Shown here piece after piece: positions 46,539 to 54,675 of a DNA stretch of 64,000 nucleotides. Position numbers and translations under genes: made by a program. This stretch comes from Lactobacillus johnsonii. GTDB taxonomy: Bacteria > Bacillota > Bacilli > Lactobacillales > Lactobacillaceae. The stretch lies in contig NZ_CP047409.1 in assembly GCF_013487865.1 (NCBI RefSeq), positions 1 to 64,000 on the forward strand, read 5' to 3'. Below the pieces are notes generated by a model, which was given only the letters and a program-made list of their open reading frames with translations, ran no database searches and was not told the origin of the DNA. Within the stretch, counting starts at the first letter, position 1. The number at the start of each line of letters is the position of its first letter.

Positions 46539-49371
46539 CGTTTTAAAAGAAGCAATTTTAAATGGGTTATACGATAAGGATAAAAATAATGGCAATGAAT
46601 TCTTGAGTCCCCAGTTAGTAAGTAATGATAAGGAGAACAAGATATGGTTTACTTTGCGGCAAGAATTACTGTCAGCTACTTCTTTTACTTGGGCAGTTGC
46701 ATTTATTTCTGAAAATATGCTTGTTCCATTTAAATTAGTGATGTCGGAACTAGCTAAAAAAGGAATTAGCGGTACGTTAATTACAGGTACTTATCTTGGC
46801 TTTAATAGTCCGAAAGTTTTCAAGGAATTAATGAAAATACCGAACCTGAAAGTTCGTTTAAGTGAAGAAGCTGGTTTTCATGCTAAGGGATATATCTTTA
46901 ATCATGAAGATTATCAAACTATTTTAATTGGGAGTGCAAATTTTACTAGATCAGCTTTATTAAAAAATTGTGAGTGGGGATTAAAAGTAACGTCTCATGA
47001 AAATGGCCACTTAGTTCAAGAAGTTAATAATCAAATTCAAATTACATTGACTACTAGCATTCCGCTTACCAATTCCTGGATTAGAGAATACGAGAAAAAT
47101 TGGCAGCCTGTCAAAAAGATAGCTAGGCATTTGGTAAATAATCAGAAAGAAGATATTTTGCCTAATAAGATGCAAAAAGCAGCTTTAAATAATTTAACTG
47201 CTCTAGTAAATGAGAATGCAAAAAGAGCCCTAGTCGTTTCTGCCACGGGGACTGGAAAAACATATTTAGGAGCCTTTGCAGTTCGAGAATATCACCCTAA
47301 AAAGTTTCTTTATCTAGTACATCGAGAACAAATTGCAAAAAAATCTTTAGAGAGTTTTTATAAGGTAATTGGCGGAAGTCGTGAGGACTATGGTTTATTA
47401 ACTGGAAATAAGCATGATTTTAATAAAAAGTATCTTTTTGGAACTATTCAAACTTTAAGCCAGGACAAAGTTTTAGCAAAATTGGATCCAAAAGAATTCG
47501 ATTATATTTTAATTGATGAAGCCCATCGAGTGGCGGCTCCAACTTATCAAAAAATTTTAGAACACTTTACGCCCAAATTTTTACTAGGGATGACCGCTAC
47601 GCCAGAAAGAATGGATAAGCAAAACATCTATGAAGTATTTGATTATCACTTAGCTTATGAAATTAGGCTAAAGGATGCCTTGAATGAGCAGATGTTAACA
47701 CCATTTCATTATGTGGGAGTAGAAGATTATACGGTAGGCGATGAGATAATTACTGAAACTAGTAAATTAAAAGACCTAGTTGCCGAAAAACGAGTTGATT
47801 ATGTCCTTAAGCAGCTTGATTACTATGGGTATTATGGTAAAAAAGCTAAAGGCTTAGTATTTTGCAGTCGGCAAGAAGAAGCACGAAAGTTAGCAGAATT
47901 ATTTACGCAAGCAGGCCACCCAGCACAGGCTCTGACTAATGAGGACAATCAGAAGAAACGAGTAGAAGTAACTAAGACGTTAGAAAATGGTGAATTAGAA
48001 TATATATTTACCGTAGATTTATTTAACGAAGGAATCGATATTCCGTCGCTAAATCAAATTGTGATGCTCCGAAATACCCAGTCGAGTATCATTTTTATTC
48101 AACAACTAGGGCGTGGACTGCGTAAATTTCCGGGAAAAGACTATGTAACTGTAATTGATTTCCTGGGTAATTATAAGAATAACTATCTAATTCCAATTGC
48201 CTTAAATGGTGATAAGAGTTGTGACAAAGACCAAGTTGTTAGAGAAAGTAAATTACCGCAAGTTATCGATGTTTCAACAATTAACTTTACTGAGGTAGCT
48301 TCACAAAGAATTTTAGATTCACTTGAAAAAATAAAACTAGATAGCATGCGAGAACTAAAAAAGTCTTACGAAGATTTGAAGGCAAAACTAGGTCACGCAC
48401 CTCTTTTATATGACTTCTATCAATATGGAACAACCGCTCCAACTGTTTTTGCCAAAAATCACCTTTTAGCCCACTATGGCGATTTTTTAAAGAAAATGGG
48501 AGAAAACGTCGAGCTAACAGATTATCAAAGTTCTGTTTTATCTTTTGTAACGAAGGAATTGTTATTTGGTAAAAGACCGCATGAATTATTTCTACTAGAA
48601 AACTGTTTAATTAAAGAAAAGGTAAGTGAAGCATCCTATATGCAATTACTTGAAGGAAAAAATTGTTACGTAAATGATGCTGTACTAGATTCAGTTGAGA
48701 AAGTTTTATCCTTAGGATTTTTTGACGTGAAACAGGGAAAAACAACGAAAAAAGAGCAGTATGGAAATGTTCCTTTAGTTGAAAAGACCGGAACGCACTA
48801 TCTATTTTCAAGTCAACTTTCACAGGCCCTAAGTGCTAATAAGCAATTTAAAGACCTATTTAAAGATGTCATAAAAACAGGCTTGGCGCTTTCAAAAGAA
48901 TATAATTCTGATCAACAATTTACTCTGTATAAGCAATATGATCGTAAAGACGTTTGTCGCCTCTTAAACTGGCCTAAGGACGTTTCAGCACCAATGTATG
49001 GTTATCGTGTTGGTGAAAAAGAAACGCCAATTTTTATCACTTACCAAAAAGATTCAAAGAAGAAGAGAAGTGCCCGCTATCATAATACTTTAGAAAATGG
49101 ACATAGTTTGCGCTGGTATACCCGTACGCCGCGTCACATTGATTCAGATGAGGTAAAACGGCTGCTTAATACAAAAGATATGAAATTACACCTATTTGTT
49201 AAGCAAAGCGATGCAGCGGGAAAGGAATTTTATTACTTAGGTACTGCCGATATCCAAAAGGATTCTGTTAAAGAAGAAAAAATAGGTTTAAAGCAAAAGA
49301 GTACAGTTGGAATGAATCTGATTCTCAAGCATCCGTTAAATCAGGCAATCTATGATTTGCTTTTCAGTTAA
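46531..49371 (+). CDS. PLD-nuclease, DEAD/DEAH helicase and DUF3427 fusion
   Basis: The 946-residue protein has an N-terminal phospholipase D-like nuclease (EAGFHAKGYIFNHEDYQTIL then GSANFT, one HKD, near 110-140). A superfamily 2 helicase (SATGTGKTYLGAFA, LIDEAHRV, GMTATPERMD, QQLGRGLRKFPG) and a C-terminal DUF3427 region (about 600-940) follow. The fusion occurs widely in Firmicutes and is suspected of DNA repair or phage defence, unproven here. GTG 46531 has GGGAAG upstream; an in-frame GTG at 46522 is closer to that SD than is usual. Confidence 0.85.
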   Translation: MDNVLKEAILNGLYDKDKNNGNEFLSPQLVSNDKENKIWFTLRQELLSATSFTWAVAFISENMLVPFKLVMSELAKKGISGTLITGTYLGFNSPKVFKELMKIPNLKVRLSEEAGFHAKGYIFNHEDYQTILIGSANFTRSALLKNCEWGLKVTSHENGHLVQEVNNQIQITLTTSIPLTNSWIREYEKNWQPVKKIARHLVNNQKEDILPNKMQKAALNNLTALVNENAKRALVVSATGTGKTYLGAFAVREYHPKKFLYLVHREQIAKKSLESFYKVIGGSREDYGLLTGNKHDFNKKYLFGTIQTLSQDKVLAKLDPKEFDYILIDEAHRVAAPTYQKILEHFTPKFLLGMTATPERMDKQNIYEVFDYHLAYEIRLKDALNEQMLTPFHYVGVEDYTVGDEIITETSKLKDLVAEKRVDYVLKQLDYYGYYGKKAKGLVFCSRQEEARKLAELFTQAGHPAQALTNEDNQKKRVEVTKTLENGELEYIFTVDLFNEGIDIPSLNQIVMLRNTQSSIIFIQQLGRGLRKFPGKDYVTVIDFLGNYKNNYLIPIALNGDKSCDKDQVVRESKLPQVIDVSTINFTEVASQRILDSLEKIKLDSMRELKKSYEDLKAKLGHAPLLYDFYQYGTTAPTVFAKNHLLAHYGDFLKKMGENVELTDYQSSVLSFVTKELLFGKRPHELFLLENCLIKEKVSEASYMQLLEGKNCYVNDAVLDSVEKVLSLGFFDVKQGKTTKKEQYGNVPLVEKTGTHYLFSSQLSQALSANKQFKDLFKDVIKTGLALSKEYNSDQQFTLYKQYDRKDVCRLLNWPKDVSAPMYGYRVGEKETPIFITYQKDSKKKRSARYHNTLENGHSLRWYTRTPRHIDSDEVKRLLNTKDMKLHLFVKQSDAAGKEFYYLGTADIQKDSVKEEKIGLKQKSTVGMNLILKHPLNQAIYDLLFS

Positions 49372-49460
49372 GAATTAAGCATAGTTTAGGATAAATTATA
49401 GAAATTCATAATAATTATTTGATAAATTTTAAGTTGCGAAAATGAAGGGATGAGATAAGG

Positions 49461-50348
49461 GTGAAAATAAAACTAGTCTCTTTAATTACGTTATTAGCGT
49501 TAGTTTTGACAGGATGCAGTTTTCAAAACAAACCTAATAGAGCTAATGCAGCACATAAATACTATGTTGAAAAAAGTGAAACGCCGAAAAACAATCTCAA
49601 TGTAATTCCAACATTATTTTTCCATGGTGGACTAAGTAATTATCATGGAGAAGAGAATATGGTAAAAGCTGCTCAAGAAGCTGGAGTGACGAATTCTGTC
49701 ATTAGAGCCGATGTAGATGCAAATGGAAAGGTTAAACTGATTGGTACTATTCCAAATAACGCTGTTAATCCAATTGTAGAGGTAAACTATCGAAATAACG
49801 TTCAACTTGATTTTAAAGAAAATGGACGTTACGCCAGAAATGTAGTCCAGACTTTACAAAATGAGTATGGAATTAAAAAGGTAAATATGGTGGGACATTC
49901 CCTGGGAAATACTTCAATTATGTATTATCTATTGCAAGCTGCCCATAATCCAAATTTACCAAGATTAAATAAGCAAGTCTCAATTGGTGGACATTTTGAT
50001 GGACTTGATTTTAAGCAGCTGCCAATTGCTATTAGACAGCCTTCTAATCTTCGAGTTAATAATGAAGGAAAGCCAAATAAAATGAATGCCACCTATCGTG
50101 AAATGACAAAATTACGAACTCTTTATCCAAACAAAGAAATAGACGTCTTAAACATTATTGGTAATATTGGTGGAAATTCGGATGGGATTGTAAAAAATGC
50201 TTCATCTCTTTCATTAGAATACTTAGTTGCTCCTATGGCTAAAAGCTATCGTGTAGTCACAATAACTGGCAAGAATGCGGAACATGGGCAATTAACTTAT
50301 AATAAACAGGTAGAGAAACAAATTATTAATTTTTTATGGCTACAATAG
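49461..50348 (+). CDS. DUF915-type alpha/beta-hydrolase lipoprotein
   Basis: This is a secreted or anchored lipid-like hydrolase. The signal MKIKLVSLITLLALVLTGCS carries the lipobox LTGC, so Cys19 should be lipidated. The 295-residue body shows IPTLFFHGG, the nucleophile elbow VGHSLGNTS and NIIGNIGGNSDGIV, as in the cell-surface DUF915 family. GTG 49461 is preceded by GAAGGGATGAG. The substrate is unknown. Terminator: not clear. Confidence 0.82.
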   Translation: MKIKLVSLITLLALVLTGCSFQNKPNRANAAHKYYVEKSETPKNNLNVIPTLFFHGGLSNYHGEENMVKAAQEAGVTNSVIRADVDANGKVKLIGTIPNNAVNPIVEVNYRNNVQLDFKENGRYARNVVQTLQNEYGIKKVNMVGHSLGNTSIMYYLLQAAHNPNLPRLNKQVSIGGHFDGLDFKQLPIAIRQPSNLRVNNEGKPNKMNATYREMTKLRTLYPNKEIDVLNIIGNIGGNSDGIVKNASSLSLEYLVAPMAKSYRVVTITGKNAEHGQLTYNKQVEKQIINFLWLQ

Positions 50349-50373
50349 CAAAATAAAAGAAGATGTTTGAAAG

Positions 50374-50509
50374 GTAGTGACCCCGGAATTCGGACATGGA
50401 TTTCGGGGTTTTCCTATGACCAAATTATCTAAAGAAGATCAAATGAATCTCTTTAAAGAATGGAAATACTAACATAAAGGTACTAAGTATTTAAGTAAAA
50501 ATATGGGAT
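50374..50509 (+). pseudogene. IS3-type left end and orfA stub
   Basis: GTAGTGACCCCGGAATTCGG begins at 50374 like an IS3-family (IS150-group) end. A short frame MTKLSKEDQMNLFKEWKY starts at ATG 50416, stops at 50470 and continues after the stop with HKGTKYLSKNMG, as in OrfA N-termini. The rest of the element is absent here. Confidence 0.65.
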
Positions 50510-50517
50510 GAACTAAG

Positions 50518-50643
50518 ATGAGTAAAATTCAAGAGTTTATTAGAGAAGACATTAGAAAAAATCCAGAATTGAAAGAACAATATGAGCAAGTGAATTTAAA
50601 TTTGGATGCTTCAATTTTTGTTAGAGAAATGCGCGACTGCTAA
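50518..50643 (+). pseudogene. Truncated HigA/Xre-like antitoxin
   Basis: A 41-residue frame MSKIQEFIREDIRKNPELKE ... VNLNLDASIFVREMRDC ends at TAA, just before where an Xre HTH (LGLTQxELA...) should start. It resembles the N-terminus of HigA-type antitoxins. No toxin gene is next to it. Probably a remnant. Confidence 0.55.
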
Positions 50644-50747
50644 TGTTTTTGGTTAAAAGAGATATTTTAATTAAAAACTTTTCAAATTTAGAGTACGAAA
50701 AAAGCCACTTAAGAAAAGTGACTTCTGATTGTTTTGCTCACGAAGCA

Positions 50748-50849
50748 TTAACGCTTAATTTCGTGGATCAATCGAGTGACTGAAACAACGAGTCGTGAAG
50801 CTTGGTACAATATTAAACCAATAGCAATTAAAGTAAATGCGTCAAGCAA
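50748..50849 (-). CDS. Possible small holin-like or type I toxin peptide
   Basis: A 33-residue frame from TTG 50849 (SD AAGGA, about 10 bases upstream) reads LDAFTLIAIGLILYQASRLV then VSVTRLIHEIKR: one membrane segment with a basic tail. That is the build of type I toxins and holin-like toxin families. A minus-strand terminator (AGTCACTT/AAGTGGCT, then T6; 50696-50723) follows. Homology is not established; the start codon and frame are inferred. Confidence 0.4.
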   Translation of the reverse strand: MLDAFTLIAIGLILYQASRLVVSVTRLIHEIKR

Positions 50850-50925
50850 GGCGTACAATTCCTTAAAGAGAACTTGATTAGGCTACGTTGCTAGCGCGCA
50901 TATATTTGTCAAAAGACGTCTTGTG

Positions 50926-50950
50926 GGTGGTCGTTGAACCACCTTTTTTT
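50926..50950 (+). terminator. Plus-strand terminator antisense to the possible toxin leader
   Basis: GGTGGT...ACCACC then T7. It faces away from the toxin frame, so it would end a + strand RNA that overlaps the toxin mRNA 5' part, as an antitoxin RNA would. A clear promoter for that RNA was not found. Confidence 0.55.
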
Positions 50951-51041
50951 ATTGCAAAATTTTCAGGTTTCTCGTATCACAATATATTATATTAAAAATA
51001 GCTAAAATTATAATTTAACTAATAAATAATTAAAATTATTG

Positions 51042-51360
51042 TTGACTTTTAATTTTTATCGTTGTAATATTATGTTCAATCAAAAATAAAAACGGCTTTG
51101 ATAAGGAAAGTAAGTTTTACTGAAGTCCTACAGAGAGTTTCTGGTTGGTGCGAAGAAACAACGAAGGTTTAGCTGAAAATCACCTTTGAGCAGAAATTAC
51201 GAATTGAGTAGTTTCAGGGCACGCCCTTTATAGCGTCGACGTATCGCTCTTTTTGAGCCGCACGTGCAACGAGGCTGGAGCTATGCTCAGCGAACATAGG
51301 TGGTACAGCGCATAAGCGCCCTATTAGATCAAAATAATTGGTCTGGTAGGGCGCTTTTTT
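51042..51360 (+). promoter_or_regulatory. T-box riboswitch with promoter and terminator
   Basis: A promoter TTGACT-17 bp-TAATAT lies at 51042-51070. Stem I text ACAGAGAGTTTCTGGTTGGT with GCGAAGAAAC is T-box-typical. CCTTTGAGC, then TTACGAATTGAGTAG, gives the specifier-loop 3' side. The T-box core GGTGGTACAGCG is at 51299-51310 (consensus GGTGGTACCGCG). The terminator AAGCGCCCTA/TAGGGCGCTT plus T6 is at 51314-51360. The specifier is tentatively TAC (Tyr), directly before GAA; this assignment is uncertain. Confidence 0.82.
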
Positions 51361-51406
51361 CTTTAACAAAGCTATTAAGTATAGGAATAATTGGGAGAAA
51401 ATTATT

Positions 51407-51980
51407 ATGAAAAAGTTTATCAAGAGGTGGAGTATACAGTACAAATGCTTTTTCACCTGATAGATTTGGAAAGTGTATATTAAATAAAATGGACCTAGGA
51501 GAATTAAAAAATTTGGCCAAAATAATTTTTAAACCTGCAACTGTGAGATATTTAAAATCTCATGCATGGAAGAAAGCATCAGCAATGATGGTAAATGCAA
51601 TTGTGCAGTATGCACCTAAGAAAGTTGCTAGTTTGGCTGTTAAAAAGTTTGCAAATCTTACACTGCCTGGAGTTGGTTGGGCATCAGTAGCATGGTGGGG
51701 GCTCAATGTGGTTGGGATGAATTCCATTAAAAAGTTTTTAAAATGGATATTTGGATTATTACTAATTAATTTTGCAGGACTAATACTAATTACACTTTAT
51801 TCGGCTTATTACAGCTTTGGTACTATGATTTTTGGAGTTCATACTGAAGCCGCCATAAAGGATTTTTGGAATACTGAATTTATTACTGCGGTTCCTTTTA
51901 TTATTGGAGTAAATTTACTCGCAATTAGCACTGCACTTTTTCGAATGTATAAGAATAAGAAGAAAAAAACTCTTAGTTAG
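51407..51980 (+). pseudogene. T-box-controlled unknown membrane protein, apparently frameshifted near its start
   Basis: ATG 51407 has SD GGGAG and starts MKKFIKRWSIQYKCFFT before TGA 51458. In another frame GGVYSTNAFSPDRFGKCILN leads straight into the open 163-residue frame (51489-51980). A small indel near 51425 would therefore join them into a protein of about 185-190 residues. The body has an amphipathic basic part (APKKVASLAVKKF) and two or three membrane segments (about 100-160), with tail KNKKKK. No family is recognised. Translation could also start at ATG 51489, which lacks an SD. Confidence 0.55.
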
Positions 51981-52046
51981 TTTGATAAATTGGTGTAAGT
52001 CATATTTCGAAAGATACACTCACTGGATATAGAGGACAATAATCTT

Positions 52047-52211
52047 ATGAAAAGAAAGCAATTAATTTTATATTTTATTTGTTTAACATTGGTAATTGAA
52101 CTTTATAATTTTCTAATTGCCCCATATATTTCAAATTTGTTTTTGAATATTATATTAAGCGGAATATGCGGAGGACTAATTACTTTAGTAGTTTATAAAT
52201 TGAGCAAATAG
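52047..52211 (+). CDS. Small membrane protein, unknown (54 residues)
   Basis: MKRKQLILYFICLTLVIELY is followed by further hydrophobic residues (NLFLNIILSGICGGLITLVV), giving two membrane segments. An SD (AGAGGA, 10-base spacer) precedes ATG 52047. It lies in the run of small membrane ORFs after the T-box protein. No family is recognised; a bacteriocin-immunity-like role is possible only by size. Confidence 0.5.
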   Translation: MKRKQLILYFICLTLVIELYNFLIAPYISNLFLNIILSGICGGLITLVVYKLSK

Positions 52212-52324
52212 AAAAGTTTTTAATTTAGTAGTAGATTTTTTTGCTTATTATAAAATTTATTTCATTTTTATAGTTCAAATTTAATCTAGCTACCATTAAG
52301 GATTTTTCGGAATACTGAAATCTT

Positions 52325-52609
52325 ATGAAAATACGAGAAACTATTATGAAAAAAGGTATTGTTACAACTCTTTTTTATAAATATGATGTAACAACAACTT
52401 TTGTGTTATTAGCCATATTAAATCTTGGGTCACCGTGGGGAAATATTTCTTTTCGTGTGGTTATGGTTCTAATGAACATTGTTGTTGGAGCTAGTATGGA
52501 ATATTTAGTTAATAGATTTTCTTCAACAAGACGCCCATTGTTTAAAGGGATGGTAGCTTTAATTTTACTTTTTATAAATATAATTTGGATTTTAGTTACG
52601 GTCATCTAG
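52325..52609 (+). CDS. Small membrane protein, unknown (94 residues)
   Basis: The product has three hydrophobic segments (about 25-45, 45-65, 72-92). ATG 52325 sits in the same AATCTTATGAAAA context as the gene at 52047; an alternative ATG is 52346. No strong SD is visible. Upstream text AAGGATTTTTCGGAATACTG (52300-52319) repeats a piece of the T-box-controlled gene (near 51858), so this patch holds duplicated, decayed sequence. Confidence 0.45.
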   Translation: MKIRETIMKKGIVTTLFYKYDVTTTFVLLAILNLGSPWGNISFRVVMVLMNIVVGASMEYLVNRFSSTRRPLFKGMVALILLFINIIWILVTVI

Positions 52610-52613
52610 TCAA

Positions 52614-52847
52614 GTGATGGTGAATTATGAAAAAGCTACTACTAGTTTTGAAATAGTATTAGGATTAATTCCTTTTCTTCCTATATTTTCAGATACTATT
52701 TTCAAAACGAATATCCATACTTCAATTATAAATGTGACAATGCAGTGGCCACTGTGGGTTAAGATTCCTCTTTTACTCATTTGTATTTTGTTATATCTGT
52801 ATTTTTGGTACACAATTTTTAAAGAAATTAAAAAAAAACTACTATAA
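52614..52847 (+). CDS. Small membrane protein, unknown (77 residues)
   Basis: It starts 4 bases after the previous stop, at GTG 52614 or ATG 52617. The product has two hydrophobic segments (about 12-28 and 48-68) and a basic end EIKKKLL. The tight spacing suggests translation coupled to the 94-residue frame. No family is recognised. Confidence 0.45.
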   Translation: MMVNYEKATTSFEIVLGLIPFLPIFSDTIFKTNIHTSIINVTMQWPLWVKIPLLLICILLYLYFWYTIFKEIKKKLL

Positions 52848-52865
52848 TTGAAAGATATATGTAAT

Positions 52866-52969
52866 TCTCTAAAGCGTAGCGCTTGGCTATTCCGAGACGA
52901 CACGGAAGACGGCTTTAGCTGCCTGGAGCGTCGAGGATAGACTTGCCCGAAGCGGATGGGAGTTAGAGA
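52866..52969 (+). ncRNA. GC-rich structured RNA candidate
   Basis: This roughly 104-nt island is far richer in GC than its surroundings. An outer helix TCTCTAA/TTAGAGA (52866-52872 with 52963-52969) closes a multi-branch region. The branches include AGCG/CGCT (52873-52883), a CTAT.CC/GGATAG helix (52887-52893 with 52935-52940), GACG/CGTC and CCC/GGG (52946-52960). No reading frame is convincing. Strand is uncertain; + is assumed. I cannot name a family. Confidence 0.55.
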
Positions 52970-53051
52970 GCAAAACAAAAAGCAGTTTTTGAAGTTAACC
53001 CCCGGAGTGGGGCATGAATTTGGGCGTCACTACATTGAAGCATCTTCTTTT

Positions 53052-53285
53052 TTAAATCTTATTATCATGATGCTTCTTTTTATCAAAATTATGAAGCCAG
53101 ATACCCCATGCGGCTTGAAATTCGATAATTAGCACGCTAGTAGAGATGAGTACTAAGAGAATTAAGGCATAACTAGCTGTTTCACCTAATTCAGAGGTAT
53201 CAAAACCATATGTAAAGAATTTACCGCCTCCCTACATAATCAAAATTATCCAATAAATGTTTGCTAGCCACCACAATTTTCTCAT
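53052..53285 (-). pseudogene. DUF3923-like small membrane protein with nonsense codon
   Basis: ATG 53285 begins MRKLWWLANIYWIILIM, hits TAG, then continues in frame GGGKFFTYGFDTSELGE and SYALILLVLISTSVLIIEF to TAA 53052. The 78-codon frame with two membrane segments resembles DUF3923 proteins. A GTCACTAC end (53026-53033), the inverse of the IS3-type end at 50374, lies just beyond it. Confidence 0.65.
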
Positions 53286-53416
53286 TTAGATACCGCTTTC
53301 ATTAACTATATATAGCTATTATAGCATTCTTATAGGTAATTAAAAGTTTACTGCAAAGCTCTTAGGAAAAAGATAAGTGTATAATTAAGTAAAAAATAGA
53401 GAGGCAAGTGAACTAA

Positions 53417-54466
53417 ATGGGACAAGCGTGGGATAAATTTAAAGAAAATACAACTGTGCATCGTCTTGTGACCCTCTGTTTAATTATTCTCGTTTTATAT
53501 GCAGCTCGCTCGATGATGAACACCATCTTGCTAACGTTTATTTTCACATATTTAATTGTGCATTTAATTCGGTTTACGCAAAAGAAAATTCCTAGCCTAC
53601 CCGCGCAGATAATTGTAGTTCTTGCTTATCTCTTAGTAATTGCAATTATTTATTTTGCAATTACGATCTATGTGCCAATTTTAATTAAGCAAATTGTAAA
53701 AATGACTCATTCTCTGATTAAATTCTATCAATCGGATGATATGAACTGGGTATCACGCTACTTAAGTCATTACATTAGCAATAGTGAAATTACAACACAG
53801 GCAAAACATGGTGTAACTATTTTGGTTCATGCTTTAACTAATTTTGGAACATTGACTATAGCGTTTTTCATGTCGCTAATCATGAGCTTTTTCTATACGA
53901 TTGAGCTTAATTCCATGACTGAATTTTCTCATACTTTTTTGCAGAGTCGTCACTTATCTTGGCTATTTGAAGATATTGCATATTTTGGCAATAAGTTTGT
54001 TAACACTTTTGGTGTTGTCTTAGAAGCCCAATTTTTTATTGCTTTATGTAATACTGCGATGACAATGATATGTTTAATTATTATGAGAATGCCGCAAATT
54101 ATAGCTCTAGGATTGATGGTATTTATTCTTAGTTTAATCCCGGTTGCTGGGGTTATTATTTCTTTAATTCCCTTGAGCTTAGTTGCTTATTCAGTTGGGG
54201 GACTGAGGTATGTAATCTATATCTTTATTGTGATTATGATTATTCATGCCATTGAAGCCTATATTTTGAATCCAAAGTTTATGGCAAGCAAAACAGAATT
54301 ACCAATCTTTTATACCTTCGTTGTTTTACTAGTCGGAGAACACTTTTTGGGAACCTGGGGTCTAATTGTTGGTGTGCCGATCTTTACATTTTTACTAGAT
54401 ATCCTCGGGGTAAAATCAGTTAAAAAGAAAAAACCACAAATTTTGAAAATTGAAGATAAAAAATAA
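53417..54466 (+). CDS. AI-2E/PerM-family transporter
   Basis: The 349-residue membrane protein has about eight hydrophobic segments with the AI-2E-family layout: an N-terminal pair, a soluble loop (about 95-145), and the C-terminal block VAGVIISLIPLSLVAYSVGG with ILNPKFMASKTELPIFYTFV. Family members export various small molecules; AI-2 itself is not established. An SD-like GAGAGGCAAG precedes ATG 53417. A terminator (AAAGCAGC/GCTGCTTT, 54467-54490) follows. Confidence 0.88.
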   Translation: MGQAWDKFKENTTVHRLVTLCLIILVLYAARSMMNTILLTFIFTYLIVHLIRFTQKKIPSLPAQIIVVLAYLLVIAIIYFAITIYVPILIKQIVKMTHSLIKFYQSDDMNWVSRYLSHYISNSEITTQAKHGVTILVHALTNFGTLTIAFFMSLIMSFFYTIELNSMTEFSHTFLQSRHLSWLFEDIAYFGNKFVNTFGVVLEAQFFIALCNTAMTMICLIIMRMPQIIALGLMVFILSLIPVAGVIISLIPLSLVAYSVGGLRYVIYIFIVIMIIHAIEAYILNPKFMASKTELPIFYTFVVLLVGEHFLGTWGLIVGVPIFTFLLDILGVKSVKKKKPQILKIEDKK

Positions 54467-54675
54467 AGCAGCTGTAAAGGCTGCTTTTTGTGTATTGTAA
54501 ATATGATTGTAGGATATATGAGATTATGAATGGAGTTTGGTTATTCACAATACACTATTAATTACGCAAATAATTGTCTTTTTTGTTTTTTTATAAAAAT
54601 CCCGAGTACTTATGATAGCGGTCTCATGCAACTTTTTGATAAACTGAAAATGAAAGAAAGATATGAGGCGACGTT

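Noticed and set aside
51214-51520. Open frames on the minus strand over the T-box
   Set aside because: They overlap the T-box and its terminator; composition and lack of an SD suggest chance.
52375-52978. Minus-strand frames in 52.4-53.0 kb
   Set aside because: They run across the GC-rich RNA candidate and small membrane ORFs and have no SD.
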